Assembly: GCF_036850765.1 (NCBI RefSeq)
Contig: NC_089496.1
Span: forward strand, 52,707,613-52,771,612
Reading direction: 5' to 3'
DNA: 64,000 nucleotides
DNA from: Saccopteryx bilineata
Taxonomy: Eukaryota; Chordata; Mammalia; Chiroptera; Emballonuridae
Shown: piece after piece, positions 46,487-56,831 of the stretch
Layout: each line of letters opens with the position of its first letter
How positions within the stretch are numbered: position 1 is the stretch's first letter
Notes under the pieces: model-generated
Told to the model about the DNA's origin: nothing
Databases searched by the model: none
The model's input: only the letters and a program-made list of their open reading frames with translations
Position numbers and translations under genes: made by a program

Positions 46487-46920
46487 CAACACTCTCTAGC
46501 AATGGGAACATACACGCTACGTAAGGCCGAGTGTCGCGATCTGAGTGTCTTAAGTTTTACCTCGCTCCTGAATTTTATACACACAATATGGAGTGGCAGA
46601 ATGGGTGGTGGAACTTCATATCCATGAATTTCCAAAACCTCGGAAGGGATCTGTGGTTTGAAATCAGGATCGCCACGGGGAGGGAGAGGGCGGGGCCGTG
46701 ATTAGGGAAGCATCTGTCTGCTTACAGACTCTGGGGAGCAGAATGCTGGCTGCTCTCGTGCCCGAGACCCCATTGGTTAAAGCATGCATGCCCCACAGTG
46801 CAGCGCGAACAGTCTCAGTGGTAGACATGATCGCCTGGGAATGATTACACACATGCGTGTGCACATTGCCTCCACCAAGAGCGGTTTACTAAACTGGCCG
46901 GTAGGTCCGTCGGCCCCCCT
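46487..46920. other. Single-copy sequence, no gene seen
   Basis: Contains no feature that I recognise. Confidence 0.35.
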
Positions 46921-47271
46921 GTCAGCGAGGGTTCTCTAGCAACAGAACCAACAGCGTCTGTATACTCAGAGAAAGGGGTTAATTTTAAAGAATTGGCTCA
47001 GATGATTAGGAAGCCTGTGCAATGTAGGCTGGTAGGCTGGGGACAGGGGAGAGTCAGAGGCGCATGAGCAATCGGAAGACAGTTGGCTGAAGAGCTCCTT
47101 CTTGCTCTGGGAGGACAGTCTTTTTATTCTAATCAATCAGGCCTTCAACTGCTTGGGTGAGACCCACCCACAGTAAGAAGGGCAATCTGCTTTCCTCACA
47201 AACCCACTGATTCAAATGTCAATGTCATCTAAAAACACCCTCCAAGTTGAGGCCCCAGATTAACCATCACA
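46921..47271 (-). mobile_element. MaLR-type LTR, antisense
   Basis: GGGTTCTCTAGCAACAGAAC, then AAAGAATTGGCTCAGATGAT, GCAATCTGCTTTCCTCACAA, ACACCCTCCAAGTTGAGGCC and TTAACCATCACA are typical of an inverted old LTR of the MLT1/MaLR group. The subfamily is not assigned. Confidence 0.68.
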
Positions 47272-47723
47272 ACCCTCTACATGTAACTACATACACATAG
47301 TCTAACGTATGTTTGGGCCGTTCACATCTACTTCCTACTTACACAAGAGCTGGCTCTGTATTTGAATGGATCTGACTGAGCACATGGGCTTATCACATCC
47401 CTAGTTTCTGCATCTTTATTTTGCTTTGCTTTTTGGCATGTTTTTTTTGTGAGCACTGAGATTTCACCCCCTTGCATGCTGTGCTATGCTAATTGCAAAG
47501 ACTATGTATACACTTATGAGGTTCACACATTATTTCTAGTCTTCATCAACTGTTCATTTTTAAACTTCCCGGGCCACCCCTGCTCGTGTGATTGTAGCAC
47601 TATGCTGTGACATGCTAGAGGTGACGGGGCGGGGGGCTCAAACACACTGTAAAAACACCTGCCCCAAGGGCCTGCCTTTTCTTCCTGCCTCTGTGTGGCG
47701 CTCCTGAGAGGGGGAACTGCTTT
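47272..47723. other. Single-copy sequence, no gene seen
   Basis: Contains no feature that I recognise. Confidence 0.35.
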
Positions 47724-48362
47724 AGCCTGGGCTGCCTCTGCATGGACAGACAGGGGCCCTCGGACAGAGAGGGTCTGTCCCACAGTTACACTCCTCTCTC
47801 TGCTGCCTCTGCATGGACAGAGGGGGCCTCCCAGAGTCCTCTCCCCTCTCTGCTGCCTCTGCAGGGACAGACAGGGGCCTCCCACAGCTACACTCCTCTC
47901 TCTGCTGCCTCTGCATGGACCGACGGGCCCTTGGACAGACAGGGGCCAGTCCTCTCCCCTCTCTGCTGCCTCTGCATGGACAGACAGGGGCCCTCCCACA
48001 GTCCTCTTCCCCTCTCTGCTGCCTCTGCATGGACAGACAGGGGCCCTCGGACAGACAGAGGCCAGTCCTCTCCCCTCTCTGCTGCCTCTGCATGGACAGA
48101 CGGGCCTCCCACAGTCCTCTCCTCTCTCTGCTGCCTCTGCATGGACAGACAGGGGCCTCCCACAGTCCTCTTCCTCTCTCTGCTGCCTCTGCATGGACAG
48201 ACAGGGGCCCTCCCACAGTCCTCTCCCCTCTCTGCTGCCTCTGCATAGACAGACAGGAGTCCTCGGACAGACGGGGGCCCTCCCACAGTCCTCTCCCCTC
48301 TCTGCTGCCTCTGCATGGACAGAGAGTGGGGCCCTCCCACAGCTACACTCCCCTCTCTGCTG
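47724..48362. repeat. Minisatellite, about 12 units of about 52 bp
   Basis: The units read CTGCTGCCTCTGCATGGACA followed by GACAGGGGCC and a CTCCCACAGTCCTCTCCCCT stretch. Length variants such as TCGGACAGAC insertions shift the frame. Long repetitive frames (up to 242 codons plus and 223 codons minus) result, and neither is a gene. Confidence 0.94.
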
Positions 48363-48857
48363 CCTTCCTCTCCAAGGCCTTGGGAGCTTTGGTCCCGTGC
48401 ACAGAACTCAGTTGTGGTTCTAATGTGAGCAGTCATGCCAGACTGAGTTCTTTCTTGGGAAGGGATGGCTGTACGAGTTTAGCCAATCAAGAGCATGTAC
48501 TATTGTGTTTCTCATGACATCCTTGTGAACAAGAGAGAAAACTGCTGAGGGCTGAGTGTGAGAATGAATATAAAAAGCTGCCGTTGATTGGGGGGAAAAA
48601 TCACAATCGTGAAGTATCGCTTAAGGAGTTGATGTCATCCCGAAATGATGCACGCCACACGTGTGGCTGGTCCTAAGGCTACTTGGCCGTCGCCAGTTCT
48701 GGGCCTGCTCTGCCCAGGAATGGGGGAGACCCACCTGTTCAGGATTCTGTGTGCTGTATGGACACTCTGAGCTTAGTGGGAGATACCACGTACAAAGGAT
48801 AAGCATCCAGCAGGGCCGTGGGCACAGTACTGAGGACGCATGCGTGCGGGCGCCATG
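48363..48857. other. Single-copy sequence, no gene seen
   Basis: Contains no feature that I recognise. Confidence 0.35.
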
Positions 48858-49083
48858 GCCTTGCTGGGGGAGGAGCCTCAGCCACGTAGGCGGGGTGGCC
48901 TTGCTGGGGGAGGAGCCTCAGCCACGTGGGCGGGGTGGCCTTGCTGGGGGAGGAGCCTCAGCCACGTGGGCAGGGCGGCCTTGCTGAGGGAGGAGCCTCA
49001 GCCACGTGGGCGGGGCAGCCTTGCTGGGGGAGGAGCCTCAGCCACGTGGGCGGGGCGGCAGGAGCCTCAGCCACATGGGCGGG
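48858..49083. repeat. Minisatellite, about 5.5 units of 40 bp with CACGTG
   Basis: The units begin CCTTGCTGGGGGAGGAGCCT at 48859, 48899, 48939, 48979 and 49019 (within a base), and the last unit is truncated. Four units carry CACGTG at 48923, 48963, 49003 and 49043. The first unit has CACGTAGG and the last CACATGG. Confidence 0.93.
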
Positions 49084-49455
49084 TGCGCAGACAGAGGTAA
49101 GGGTCGGGCATGGCTCACTGAAGGAAAGAAAGACCCTAGCTGACTCGTAGTTTCTGTATTTCTGCCACTTCTCAAAGCTGCTTTCAACCAAGTCCCTCTT
49201 TTGGAAAAGGTTAGAGGAGAGGATCATTTATAGGAAAAATAAAAACCAGATAACCCTGTCCCCCTCACCCCCCAAACCAAAGTCGACGTATGTACGCCTG
49301 CAGCGACTGGGGAAACAGACAAGAGGGGACTGTCCCTGGTACTATCTGGGAACAGCACTGGGGCTGGGCTTTCACTTTCCAAATTCCCAAATTGTTAGCA
49401 TTTTTCTTTTCCGTAAGCCAGCATATATGACCTCTACGACATCAGAAATGCAGAT
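49084..49455. other. Single-copy sequence, no gene seen
   Basis: Contains no feature that I recognise. Confidence 0.35.
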
Positions 49456-49471
49456 CTACTTTTCAATTTTA

Positions 49472-49669
49472 TTTTATTTTTTTTATTGTTAAAGACTTTA
49501 TTCATTTTAGAGAGGAGAGAGAGTGAGAGAGAGAGAGAGAGAGAGAAGGAAGGAGGAGCTGGAAGCATCAACTCCCATATGTGCCTTGACCAGGCAAGCC
49601 TAGGGTTTCAAACCAATGACCTCAGTGTTCCAGGTCAGTGCTTTATCCACTGCGCCACCACAGGTCAGG
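49472..49669 (-). mobile_element. Second tRNA-type SINE with 16-bp target duplication
   Basis: The plus strand runs from a T/A-rich tract through (GA)n and AGCATCAACTCCCATATGTG to CTGCGCCACCACAGGTCAGG. This is a tRNA-derived SINE head different from VES, known from bats and some other mammals. CTACTTTTCAATTTTA at 49456-49471 and 49670-49685 is a perfect 16-bp duplication. Confidence 0.9.
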
Positions 49670-49887
49670 CTACTTTTCAATTTTAAAAAAAAGTAATCTA
49701 TAAGCATATAGTGGACTGAAAAGAGAGCTACCCCCACCCTCAGTAGAAAAGCCACCAGCTACTTGCCCCCTTTGATCTTAATCTCTTGGGGTAGGGGGAT
49801 GGGGCAGGCTTGCCAACAGATACACCTGATTGAATTATCCACAGGCAGTTGGAAGGTTTGTTCTAACTCATTTCAGCAATCAGTGAA

Positions 49888-49889
<2 letters not shown>

Positions 49890-49931
<42 letters not shown>
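49890..49931. repeat. (GT)n microsatellite
   Basis: A perfect run of 21 GT dinucleotides. Confidence 0.95.
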
Positions 49932-49932
<1 letters not shown>

Positions 49933-50783
49933 TGTATATGTTTGAATGACAGTATTAGCTATGGAACTACTGGTGACAGTTTTGAACCGAACACTGTTAT
50001 TTTTAATTGACCCGGCGAGAGTCCCGCCCCTCCTCTTTATTCTCAGTCGGGGCACAGTGACGAGTTTTCAGAGCAGCCTTGATGGGCTTTGAAGTTTCAT
50101 CTGTCTCCCTAACGCTGGCAACGCTAGCTTTACCAAAAACAATCGCAGGGCGAATGATGAGGTTCGAAGAAATGTGTCATTGTCAATAATATTCTGTAAT
50201 AGCTTGTTTACATTTCTCCTTCTCTTCGAAATATGGATTATTGTTGGGGTTTTGTTTTTTGTTTTTTGTTTTTTTTTTTTTGGATGGGTTCACTAAATTA
50301 GCACCAAGAAAAAAAAAAAAATACAGATTTGTCCAACATGGGTAATAATTGATGAAAATCAAAATACAATAGAATTTTATTCTCTCGAGAGCTAAAGGTA
50401 GCAAGGGACAGCTCACTGCTGTTGCTGTTCAGACCACTTCTTCACTTGACTTAAAAGCACAGGTACCAACTCCGTGTCCCCCCCACCCCCGCCACCTTCC
50501 ATTTCACTCCACACGTTCAGAACCCGCACCTCACACCTTCAGGAAAAGCCTTTCCAAAGGTGATTTCCCCCCAGGTGCAGCAACTTTCTCTTGTCCAGTC
50601 TGGAAGTCTGGGTTCTCCAGAACTTCTGGACCAGGATGTCTTACGCCAAATGCTGGCATTTGATGCAGTGCTATCACGGGGACAATCTCCACCACATTTC
50701 TCAAGGGATAAATCAGAAATCCCAGGATACTGGTGGACAATAGGGTGACAGTCACAAGTCCCCATCTGTTGTGAGCTTAGTAG
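49932..50783. other. Single-copy sequence, no gene seen
   Basis: T and A tracts at about 50269-50323 (TTTTTTTTTTTTTT and AAAAAAAAAAAAA) can pair as a hairpin. No repeat family is recognised. Confidence 0.35.
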
Positions 50784-51212
50784 TGTTCTCCAAAAAGACA
50801 TGTCCAACTTCTAACCGCCCTCCCCTCCGTCCCTGTAAATGTGACCTCATTTGGAAATAGAGCCTTCACCCTAAGGACTTCAAGATCTCAAGATGAGACC
50901 CTCCTGGATATAGGGCAGGCCCTCCACTCAGTGACTGATATCCTTAGGAGAAGGGGAGGAAGCAGGTACACACAGGAGACAAGTGTGGGTAAAGATGGGC
51001 AGAGGGGTCAGGCAGAACCAAGCCAAGGGACCACTCGAGACACCAGAAGCCATGAGAGACAAAGATGGACATACCCCCGAGAGCCTTAGGAGGGAGTGTG
51101 GCTCCGTCCACAGGTCGGATTTCAAATTCCGGCTCCCAGAACTGTAAGAGATCCCACTTCTGTTGTTCTGAGTCACCGAGTTTGCGAATTGTTACATGGC
51201 CCTAGGAAACCA
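50784..51212 (+). mobile_element. MLT1-type MaLR LTR
   Basis: GTAAATGTGACCTCATTTGG, then CTTCAAGATCTCAAGATGAG, AGCCATGAGAGACAAAGATG, GGCTCCCAGAACTGTAAGAG and GTTACATGGCCCTAGGAAAC follow MLT1 order. It is near full length and diverged. Confidence 0.83.
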
Positions 51213-51500
51213 GAAGAGGCGTGCAGCCCTAACAAGTCCCTGAGCGTGTGCAGTGTGCTCTCGGACTGGGTAATGGGACAGGCAGGCAGAATTCTGCTGT
51301 GCATGACAGGGAAGGCCCAGATAGGATCGGAGAGACGGTTAGCAGAAATCCAGACAGGGAAGGAGGTTTAGGCGAGGGCTCGGAAGGCAGTGAAGAGCAC
51401 GGCAGAGAAAGCGTCTGATGTCTTCAAGGACACATACTGTGGTGGAGAGACTGCTAATAAAAGTGTGCATGTCAAAGAAACTTCTGGCGATGCCTTAGGA

Positions 51501-51986
51501 CAGGAGTCCCCAAACTATGGCCCGGCCGGCAGGCCACATGCGGCCCCCTGAGGCCATTTATCCGGCCCCCACCGCACTTCCAGAAGGGGCACCTCTTTCA
51601 TTGGTGGTCAGTGAGAGAGCGACGCAAAGCACGGCGTCGCTCACATACAGTACTACTTCCGGTGACACGGGATACACGTGTCACGGCTCCAGAAGCGCGT
51701 CATATCACTTGTTACGGCTAGCAGTGACAAATATGGAACTGGATATTGACCATCTCATTAGCCAAAAGCAGGCCCATAGTTCCCATTGAAATACTGGTCA
51801 GTTTGTTGATTTAAATTTACTTGTACTTTATTTTAAATATTGTATTTGTTCCCATTTTGTTTACTTTAAAATAAGATATGTGCAGTATGGATAGGGATTT
51901 GTTCCTAGTGTTTTTTATAGTCCGGCCCCCCAACGGTCTGAGGGACAGTGAACTGGCCCCCTGTGTGAAAAGTTTGGGGACCCCTG
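51501..51986 (+). mobile_element. Non-autonomous hAT element with perfect 8-bp duplication
   Basis: It starts CAGGAGTCCCCAAACTATGG and ends GTTTGGGGACCCCTG, and is flanked by CCTTAGGA at 51493-51500 and 51987-51994. The ends match the miniature hAT elements at 26.8 and 56.1 kb, but the interior is about 290 bp longer. The interior includes an in-frame segment that looks like a transposase tail. It appears to be an internally deleted relative of the autonomous element. Confidence 0.93.
51727..51789 (+). pseudogene. Probable C-terminal remnant of a hAT transposase
   Basis: The 20-residue tail MELDIDHLISQKQAHSSH preceded by TN, followed by a stop, resembles the extreme C terminus of hAT transposases, where a conserved dimerisation region ends in a short polar tail with similar charge. 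It lies inside the 486-bp element near its 3' end, where a transposase tail is expected. The upstream frame (from about 51517) is made of terminal-repeat sequence, so no functional transposase exists. Homology is inferred from position and style only. Confidence 0.4.
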
Positions 51987-51994
51987 CCTTAGGA

Positions 51995-52507
51995 GGAAGT
52001 GTCACTGACCGTAGGAAAGGCGATGCGCGGCACAGCGCGGCTGGTGTGTGCGTTTGGGTGCAAAGCGGACCTTGAGTGATGAAGTTGGATGTTTAGTTGA
52101 GGTCGGTCGTGTCCAAGCAAACTGTTGAAGGTGTGGCCTCCTTCCTCCTCGGTGTTGATAGCAAATTGGGAAGGAAGGAGAAGACCGGAAGGGGGACACG
52201 CCGAGCAGAAAGGAAGCAGCCCTCCGTGACGTGGCAGGTTCTTGGTGCCCCCAGACTGCACAGGACGCTGAGCTGGGGGCATTCGTGGTTGGGAGAGCGC
52301 GCTCCGGAGGGGAGGCCGAGGGCGTGCTGGGAAGCCCGCTGCCGAAGGGGGATGAGTCACGGAACTCGTGAGTCCAGCCGGTCATTTCGGCAGACGCCAG
52401 CAAGAAAGATCTGGGGAGCACCCTCTTGTCACACGGTGAGGACCCCCCGGATAGCGATGGTAGGGGACACGATTTTGGAGAATGTTCTATCAGCAGAAAC
52501 ATCAGCA
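51995..52507. other. GC-richer single-copy sequence, no gene seen
   Basis: Frames up to 196 codons overlap the MLT1 further right and show no domain. Confidence 0.35.
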
Positions 52508-52780
52508 GACAGGACCGAAGGGGATAGAGGAGCGGACGTAGAGAAGAAGGTGATGAGAAGGAGGAGGCAGAGACTGTGGTTATTGTATCACAGGCCGAGG
52601 AACACCAGGGGCCATCGGAAGCTGGAAGAAGCCAGGAAAGCCGCCCCTAGAGACTTCAGCAGGAACATGACCCCGCCGACACCTTGACTTCTGGTCTCCA
52701 AGACCATGGGAGAATTCGTCTACGTTGCGCTCGGCCACCGAGTCGGCGGTCATGTGTTACGGTGGCCCTGTGACAGTACA
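52508..52780 (+). mobile_element. Partial MLT1-type LTR (3' part)
   Basis: GAGAAGGAGGAGGCAGAGAC, then AGGCCGAGGAACACCAGGGG, ACACCTTGACTTCTGGTCTC and GTGTTACGGTGGCCCTGTGA match the 3' two-thirds of an MLT1 LTR. Confidence 0.72.
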
Positions 52781-53614
52781 TCCTCGCTGAATGTCACTTA
52801 CAGACTCTGCAACTTGAAGCAAAAAACAACGCACAGTGAAAGTGGTTTTGCCGTGGGCCAGCTGATGTAAACAAGAGTTCAGTTCCCAGGGCGTCTTATC
52901 AACGTTATAATGAAACCATATTAAAATAAATGACTTTATTCCATGACCTGCTGTACGCTCTTTCTGATTCTGCCAATGCAAATGATAGCTCTGTCTCACC
53001 TGAGCTCAGTTTCTGGGTCCCTTAAACCCAGTGCCACATACACTGAGACTAGCTTTGGCTGTTCAAGGGAATAAACTCAGCCCCCTCTTTCTTGTTAACT
53101 GTGTCTGCGAACAGCCTGCACAGCATTGTAAATCATAACAAAGCCTCCTAGGCACCTAAATCTTACCATCCTGGCAACAATTAATTAGACGTCGTTTTTA
53201 AGTGTTTCAAAAGACTTCTAAAAATTACACTGATGACCAGAAAGAAAAGACCGCAGATGCTTGAACAGACCCCACTGGACTCTAATTGTTAGACTTCCTC
53301 TGCAGGTGAGAATGGAATTATTATTCACAATGCTCAATTTCAAAACCTCTTAAAACTTTGGAGGCGTTAAGAAGAAAAGAGCAAAATTAAGGGCTGGCGA
53401 TATTGGAGAAGAGTGGGGTGTTAGCACACAATTGTATGGATGGTGTTTCTCTCTCTCTCTCTCTCTCTCTCTTGAAAATGATATATCCTAAGCTCATGCA
53501 CGAATATACCCTTCACCTTCAGAGTAAATGTTGTGGAAAAAAGAATTACTTAATAACAGTTCGTCTTCTGGATTCCGTCATATATCTTATGCACATGATT
53601 ATTGTAGCAATAAT
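52781..53614. other. Single-copy sequence with a (CT)n run
   Basis: A CT run lies at 53448-53472. No gene is seen. Confidence 0.4.
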
Positions 53615-53830
53615 AATGATTTCCACTCATATTTAACTTCACAGTTTGCAAAGGTTTGTTAATAAATTATTCATGTCAGGTAGCTACACAAATGGATTTT
53701 TACAACTCTGTGCGGTACACAAAGGAAGTGGTTATGATCCCAGCTTACGAATAAGGAAACGGAAACTCACTTTTCCTACGTTTATAGAGCATATTACCAG
53801 AACCTATGCCACCTGAGCCCTGCCAGGGGT
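53615..53830 (+). mobile_element. Possible MIR fragment
   Basis: TTGCAAAGGTTTGTTAATAA with CTCTGTGCGGTACACAAAGG, AATAAGGAAACGGAAACTCA and GAACCTATGCCACCTGAGCC loosely follow a MIR. The match is diverged. Confidence 0.42.
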
Positions 53831-55431
53831 CTGGTATCTTTCTCTTGACTATGGGGGCAGGGGTGGAGGAATGGCCGAATTATATGAATCTAATCAAATT
53901 ATAGGGTTTTATATAGTTTTATCCTTATTTAATGATTCGGAATTTTACACATAAGAAAAACCATGTATCAACCTGTTTGTTTGATGGTTTGTTTGAACAT
54001 ATGCTTTGATACTTCCTGGTTTGCTAATGAAATGAAACAAAGGGTAGAGATAAGAGATATTTAAATTTATCTGTTTCACTGTGAAAAGATGGCAGGCTGT
54101 TATAAATGTATGTGATTTATGAAAGAAATGTTCATGTTGTGTTGGATATAGAGTGATGGGTTTTTTTTTTATGATAGGAGAGGATTAAGTAGATTATATT
54201 TTTTTATGTTATCTAGGACCTGTGGGTGGAATGTGGTTGACCCAAAAGGGCAATTCATTATTGCTGAAAGGCCAGGGAATCTTCTAGGAAATAATTTTAA
54301 AATATTTATACACTGAGTTCCCCTAAATCCTTAAGAAAGGAGAATGATTCATGATTCATTGCAATGAAACAGCAATGTGTTATGCCAATAATTTGGCAGG
54401 TTTACAAAGGTAGCCATTAAAGGTTTCTTTTTTTCCTTTGAATAGAATGAATGTGGACACATTTTGAGGGAGTATTAAAAAAAAAAGTCCTTTAAAATTA
54501 ATTATGCCGTTTAAAAAGAAAAACCATTAAGGAACTAATCGTTTAGCAAAATTGATGCCTGGAAAATAATTTCCACCCAGCAGAAATTTGCTTCAGATGC
54601 AGAATACTTCCCAGAAAATTGCTAACAATATAATAAATTAAGCATACCAGAGTCACATCTATTTGCTCCTTGCTGCTTTTGATGATGGGACAATAACAGT
54701 GATATTTCCAGAAAAAACAGCTATTCAGAATCTTTGCAACAGCGGAGAGCTACAAACACTTGTCTGCAGGAAATGTGTCCGCAGGAGCCCGCAGGAATTG
54801 GTTAGTCGTGGCCACGTGATCGTGTTTATCAACATATGTAAATGCACATTAAGAAAATGCAGGATGAAACACCTCTACAGCCTCGGGATGTTTCACTTGA
54901 AAATAAGAACCTGAGAGTGCAGAAAGAACAAAGGTTCATGTGGTACCGAGCTTGACACCCGGGCTGTTGCATAAGGCGCTTTGAGGAGATAGATGACTCA
55001 CGGAACACAGACATCTCCAGTGGGCGATGCTCTCAGAGGGGCAGGGAGTGCAGAAGCGTAGGAGGTACTCCAGGAATGCCTGCCTGGAGCGATCACGCAG
55101 GTGAAGGGCCCGGCTCCCTTTTCCTGAGCCCGCCTCTGAGCTTCGTGTCCTCCCCGGGGGTGAATGACCTGAGAACGCTTTCTGGCTGAGTTAGCGCACT
55201 CCTGTACAGGGAGTTATATAGTCCAGGGATGTTGGTTTATCCCACGAGAGCCTTGGTCACAGGGAAAAAAGAGCAGCAGACCGTTTGTGTTAGTGTGTTT
55301 TTAAAGACCACACGTGGCCATCCGGGCTGCGGCTGGGTAGTCCTCGTGTGGTTTTGCTTTGCAGAAGGACTCAGAGTGTCAAAATCAAAGTCACTTGGGA
55401 CCGCGACGTGGTTGTAGTTTCTGTTTGAATA
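53831..55431. other. AT-rich, repeat-poor block, no gene seen
   Basis: From about 53990 to 54700 the sequence is AT-rich and free of transposons that I recognise. Runs such as TTAATTATGCCG and AATTTGGCAGG resemble the texture of conserved non-coding DNA, but conservation is unknown. Confidence 0.38.
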
Positions 55432-55865
55432 CAGTCGTCTCCCCTTAACCCCTGGTTTCAGGGACCCACAGGCCACCACGGGCTGAAGACATCACATGAA
55501 AAACTCCAGAAATAAACAACTCCTGAGTAACGCAATGCTCTGTGGAACGGGATGAAATATTCCGTTGGCCCACCTGTCCCTCTGTCGGCTGTGTCCACAC
55601 TGCCCACTTCTTAGTCACTTAGGAGCCATAGAGGCTGTCAGATTGGTGGTCCTGGTATTGCAATGCTTCTTGTACTCAACGGTGACATCACAGCACGAGA
55701 GTAGAGACGCTGGCCATTCAGATAGGCCCATGAGAAGCGGTGACGTTCTTCCAGTAAGTGAACAGGAATGTATGTGGAAGAGTACCGTGAGTAGATAAAG
55801 GGTTGAGTGCCACCGACAGTTTCAGGCTTCCACTGGGGGTCCTGACGCAGAAGGGGGGTCGGCTG
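55432..55865 (+). mobile_element. Tigger1-like non-autonomous element
   Basis: The 434-bp element starts CAGTCGTCTCCCCTTAACCC and ends GAAGGGGGGTCGGCTG. TA flanks it at 55430-55431 and 55866-55867. Interior segments such as GAAAAACTCCAGAAATAAAC, TTAGTCACTTAGGAGCCATA and GCAATGCTTCTTGTACTCAA follow Tigger1. A GAGAGTAGAGACGCTGGCCA stretch lies where the transposase start would be, but it is broken. Tc1/mariner-pogo superfamily. Confidence 0.8.
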
Positions 55866-55867
55866 TA

Positions 55868-56098
55868 TACCAGTAGACGAGAGAAGGGCCCTTCAGAACC
55901 ATCTTAGCTGGAGGATTCCAAAAGAGATTTGGAAACCCCTGGCCCTACCTCCTCTCGTCTGCTTTCTGGACCACTAGGCGCGGACGCACGCAGCTGTGGG
56001 CGTGACGACCTGCCGTTGCTTCTTCTCCTTACTGCTGACATGCATCTGGTCCCGGGTCCATTTATCTTATTGTAGGCACCAGGATCTATTGCTTAGAG
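55868..56098. other. Short single-copy gap, no gene seen
   Basis: Contains no feature that I recognise. Confidence 0.3.
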
Positions 56099-56290
56099 CA
56101 GGCGTCCCCAAACTAAGGCCCACAGGCCGCAATGCGGCCCCCTGAGGCCATTTATCCAGCCCCCACTGCACTTCTGGAAGGGGCACCTCTTTCATTGGTG
56201 GTCAGTGAGAAGACCACTGTATTTGGCAGCCCTCCAATGGTCTGAGGGACAGTGAACTGGCCCCCTGTGTAAAAAGTTTGGGGACCCCTG
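56099..56290 (+). mobile_element. Non-autonomous hAT element, about 192 bp
   Basis: It starts CAGGCGTCCCCAAACTAAGG and ends AAGTTTGGGGACCCCTG. It is the same family as the element at 26.8 kb, in the opposite orientation. The flanking 8-mers (GCTTAGAG and GAAAATCT) do not match. Confidence 0.88.
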
Positions 56291-56831
56291 GAAAATCTGG
56301 TCCCCTCTTTCTGTTTCTGTTTCTAGACCCAAAGCCCTCTCTCCAGGGCATGGCTCTCCTCGTCCCCTTTGTCCACATCTGATGGACTCACTCGATGAAC
56401 ACAACTCCTGGGGCAGGCAGCCTGGCCCAGCGGCCGAGGGTGGGGAGCTGGTCGAAACGTGTGTGGTGGTGAGGAGCCACTGAGCCACTTCACCCTCAGG
56501 TGTTGTAAAGTACCAAAAGCTACAGAATTAATATTAATATTTTGGGAAGCTTGAGAAACATTTTGTTGATTTGGGTTAAGGTGTGCAGAGAAATTGTGAG
56601 AATAGTCTCTGTGCTGTGTGATTGGCATAACCAGGATGGCCCTTGGCATTGTATTGTAAATGCAAAGCGGAGGGAAACACGGATCCCCAGACATTCCACC
56701 ACACCTGTGGGGAAAGGGTGAATGGCTAGCCAGGTACAGGGAGAGAAAAGCCAAAATAAACCTTTTCTCATAGCAATGAGCCATTTGCGGGCATTTGTCC
56801 CCACCGAAACTACCTCTCCTATATAAATGCG
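56291..56831. other. Single-copy sequence, no gene seen
   Basis: Frames up to 163 codons on the minus strand overlap this block and the next LTR, without any domain. The block may include more retroviral sequence, but I cannot show that. Confidence 0.3.

Noticed and set aside
47523..48517. Frames of 223-242 codons on both strands
   Set aside because: They are produced by the 52-bp minisatellite. No domain is present, and both strands are open at once.
48858..49083. CRISPR-like array of regular 40-bp repeats
   Set aside because: The repeats are directly adjacent without unique spacers, and the genome is mammalian. It is a minisatellite.
52097..52687. 196-codon plus-strand frame
   Set aside because: The right half is MLT1 LTR sequence and the left half shows no domain.
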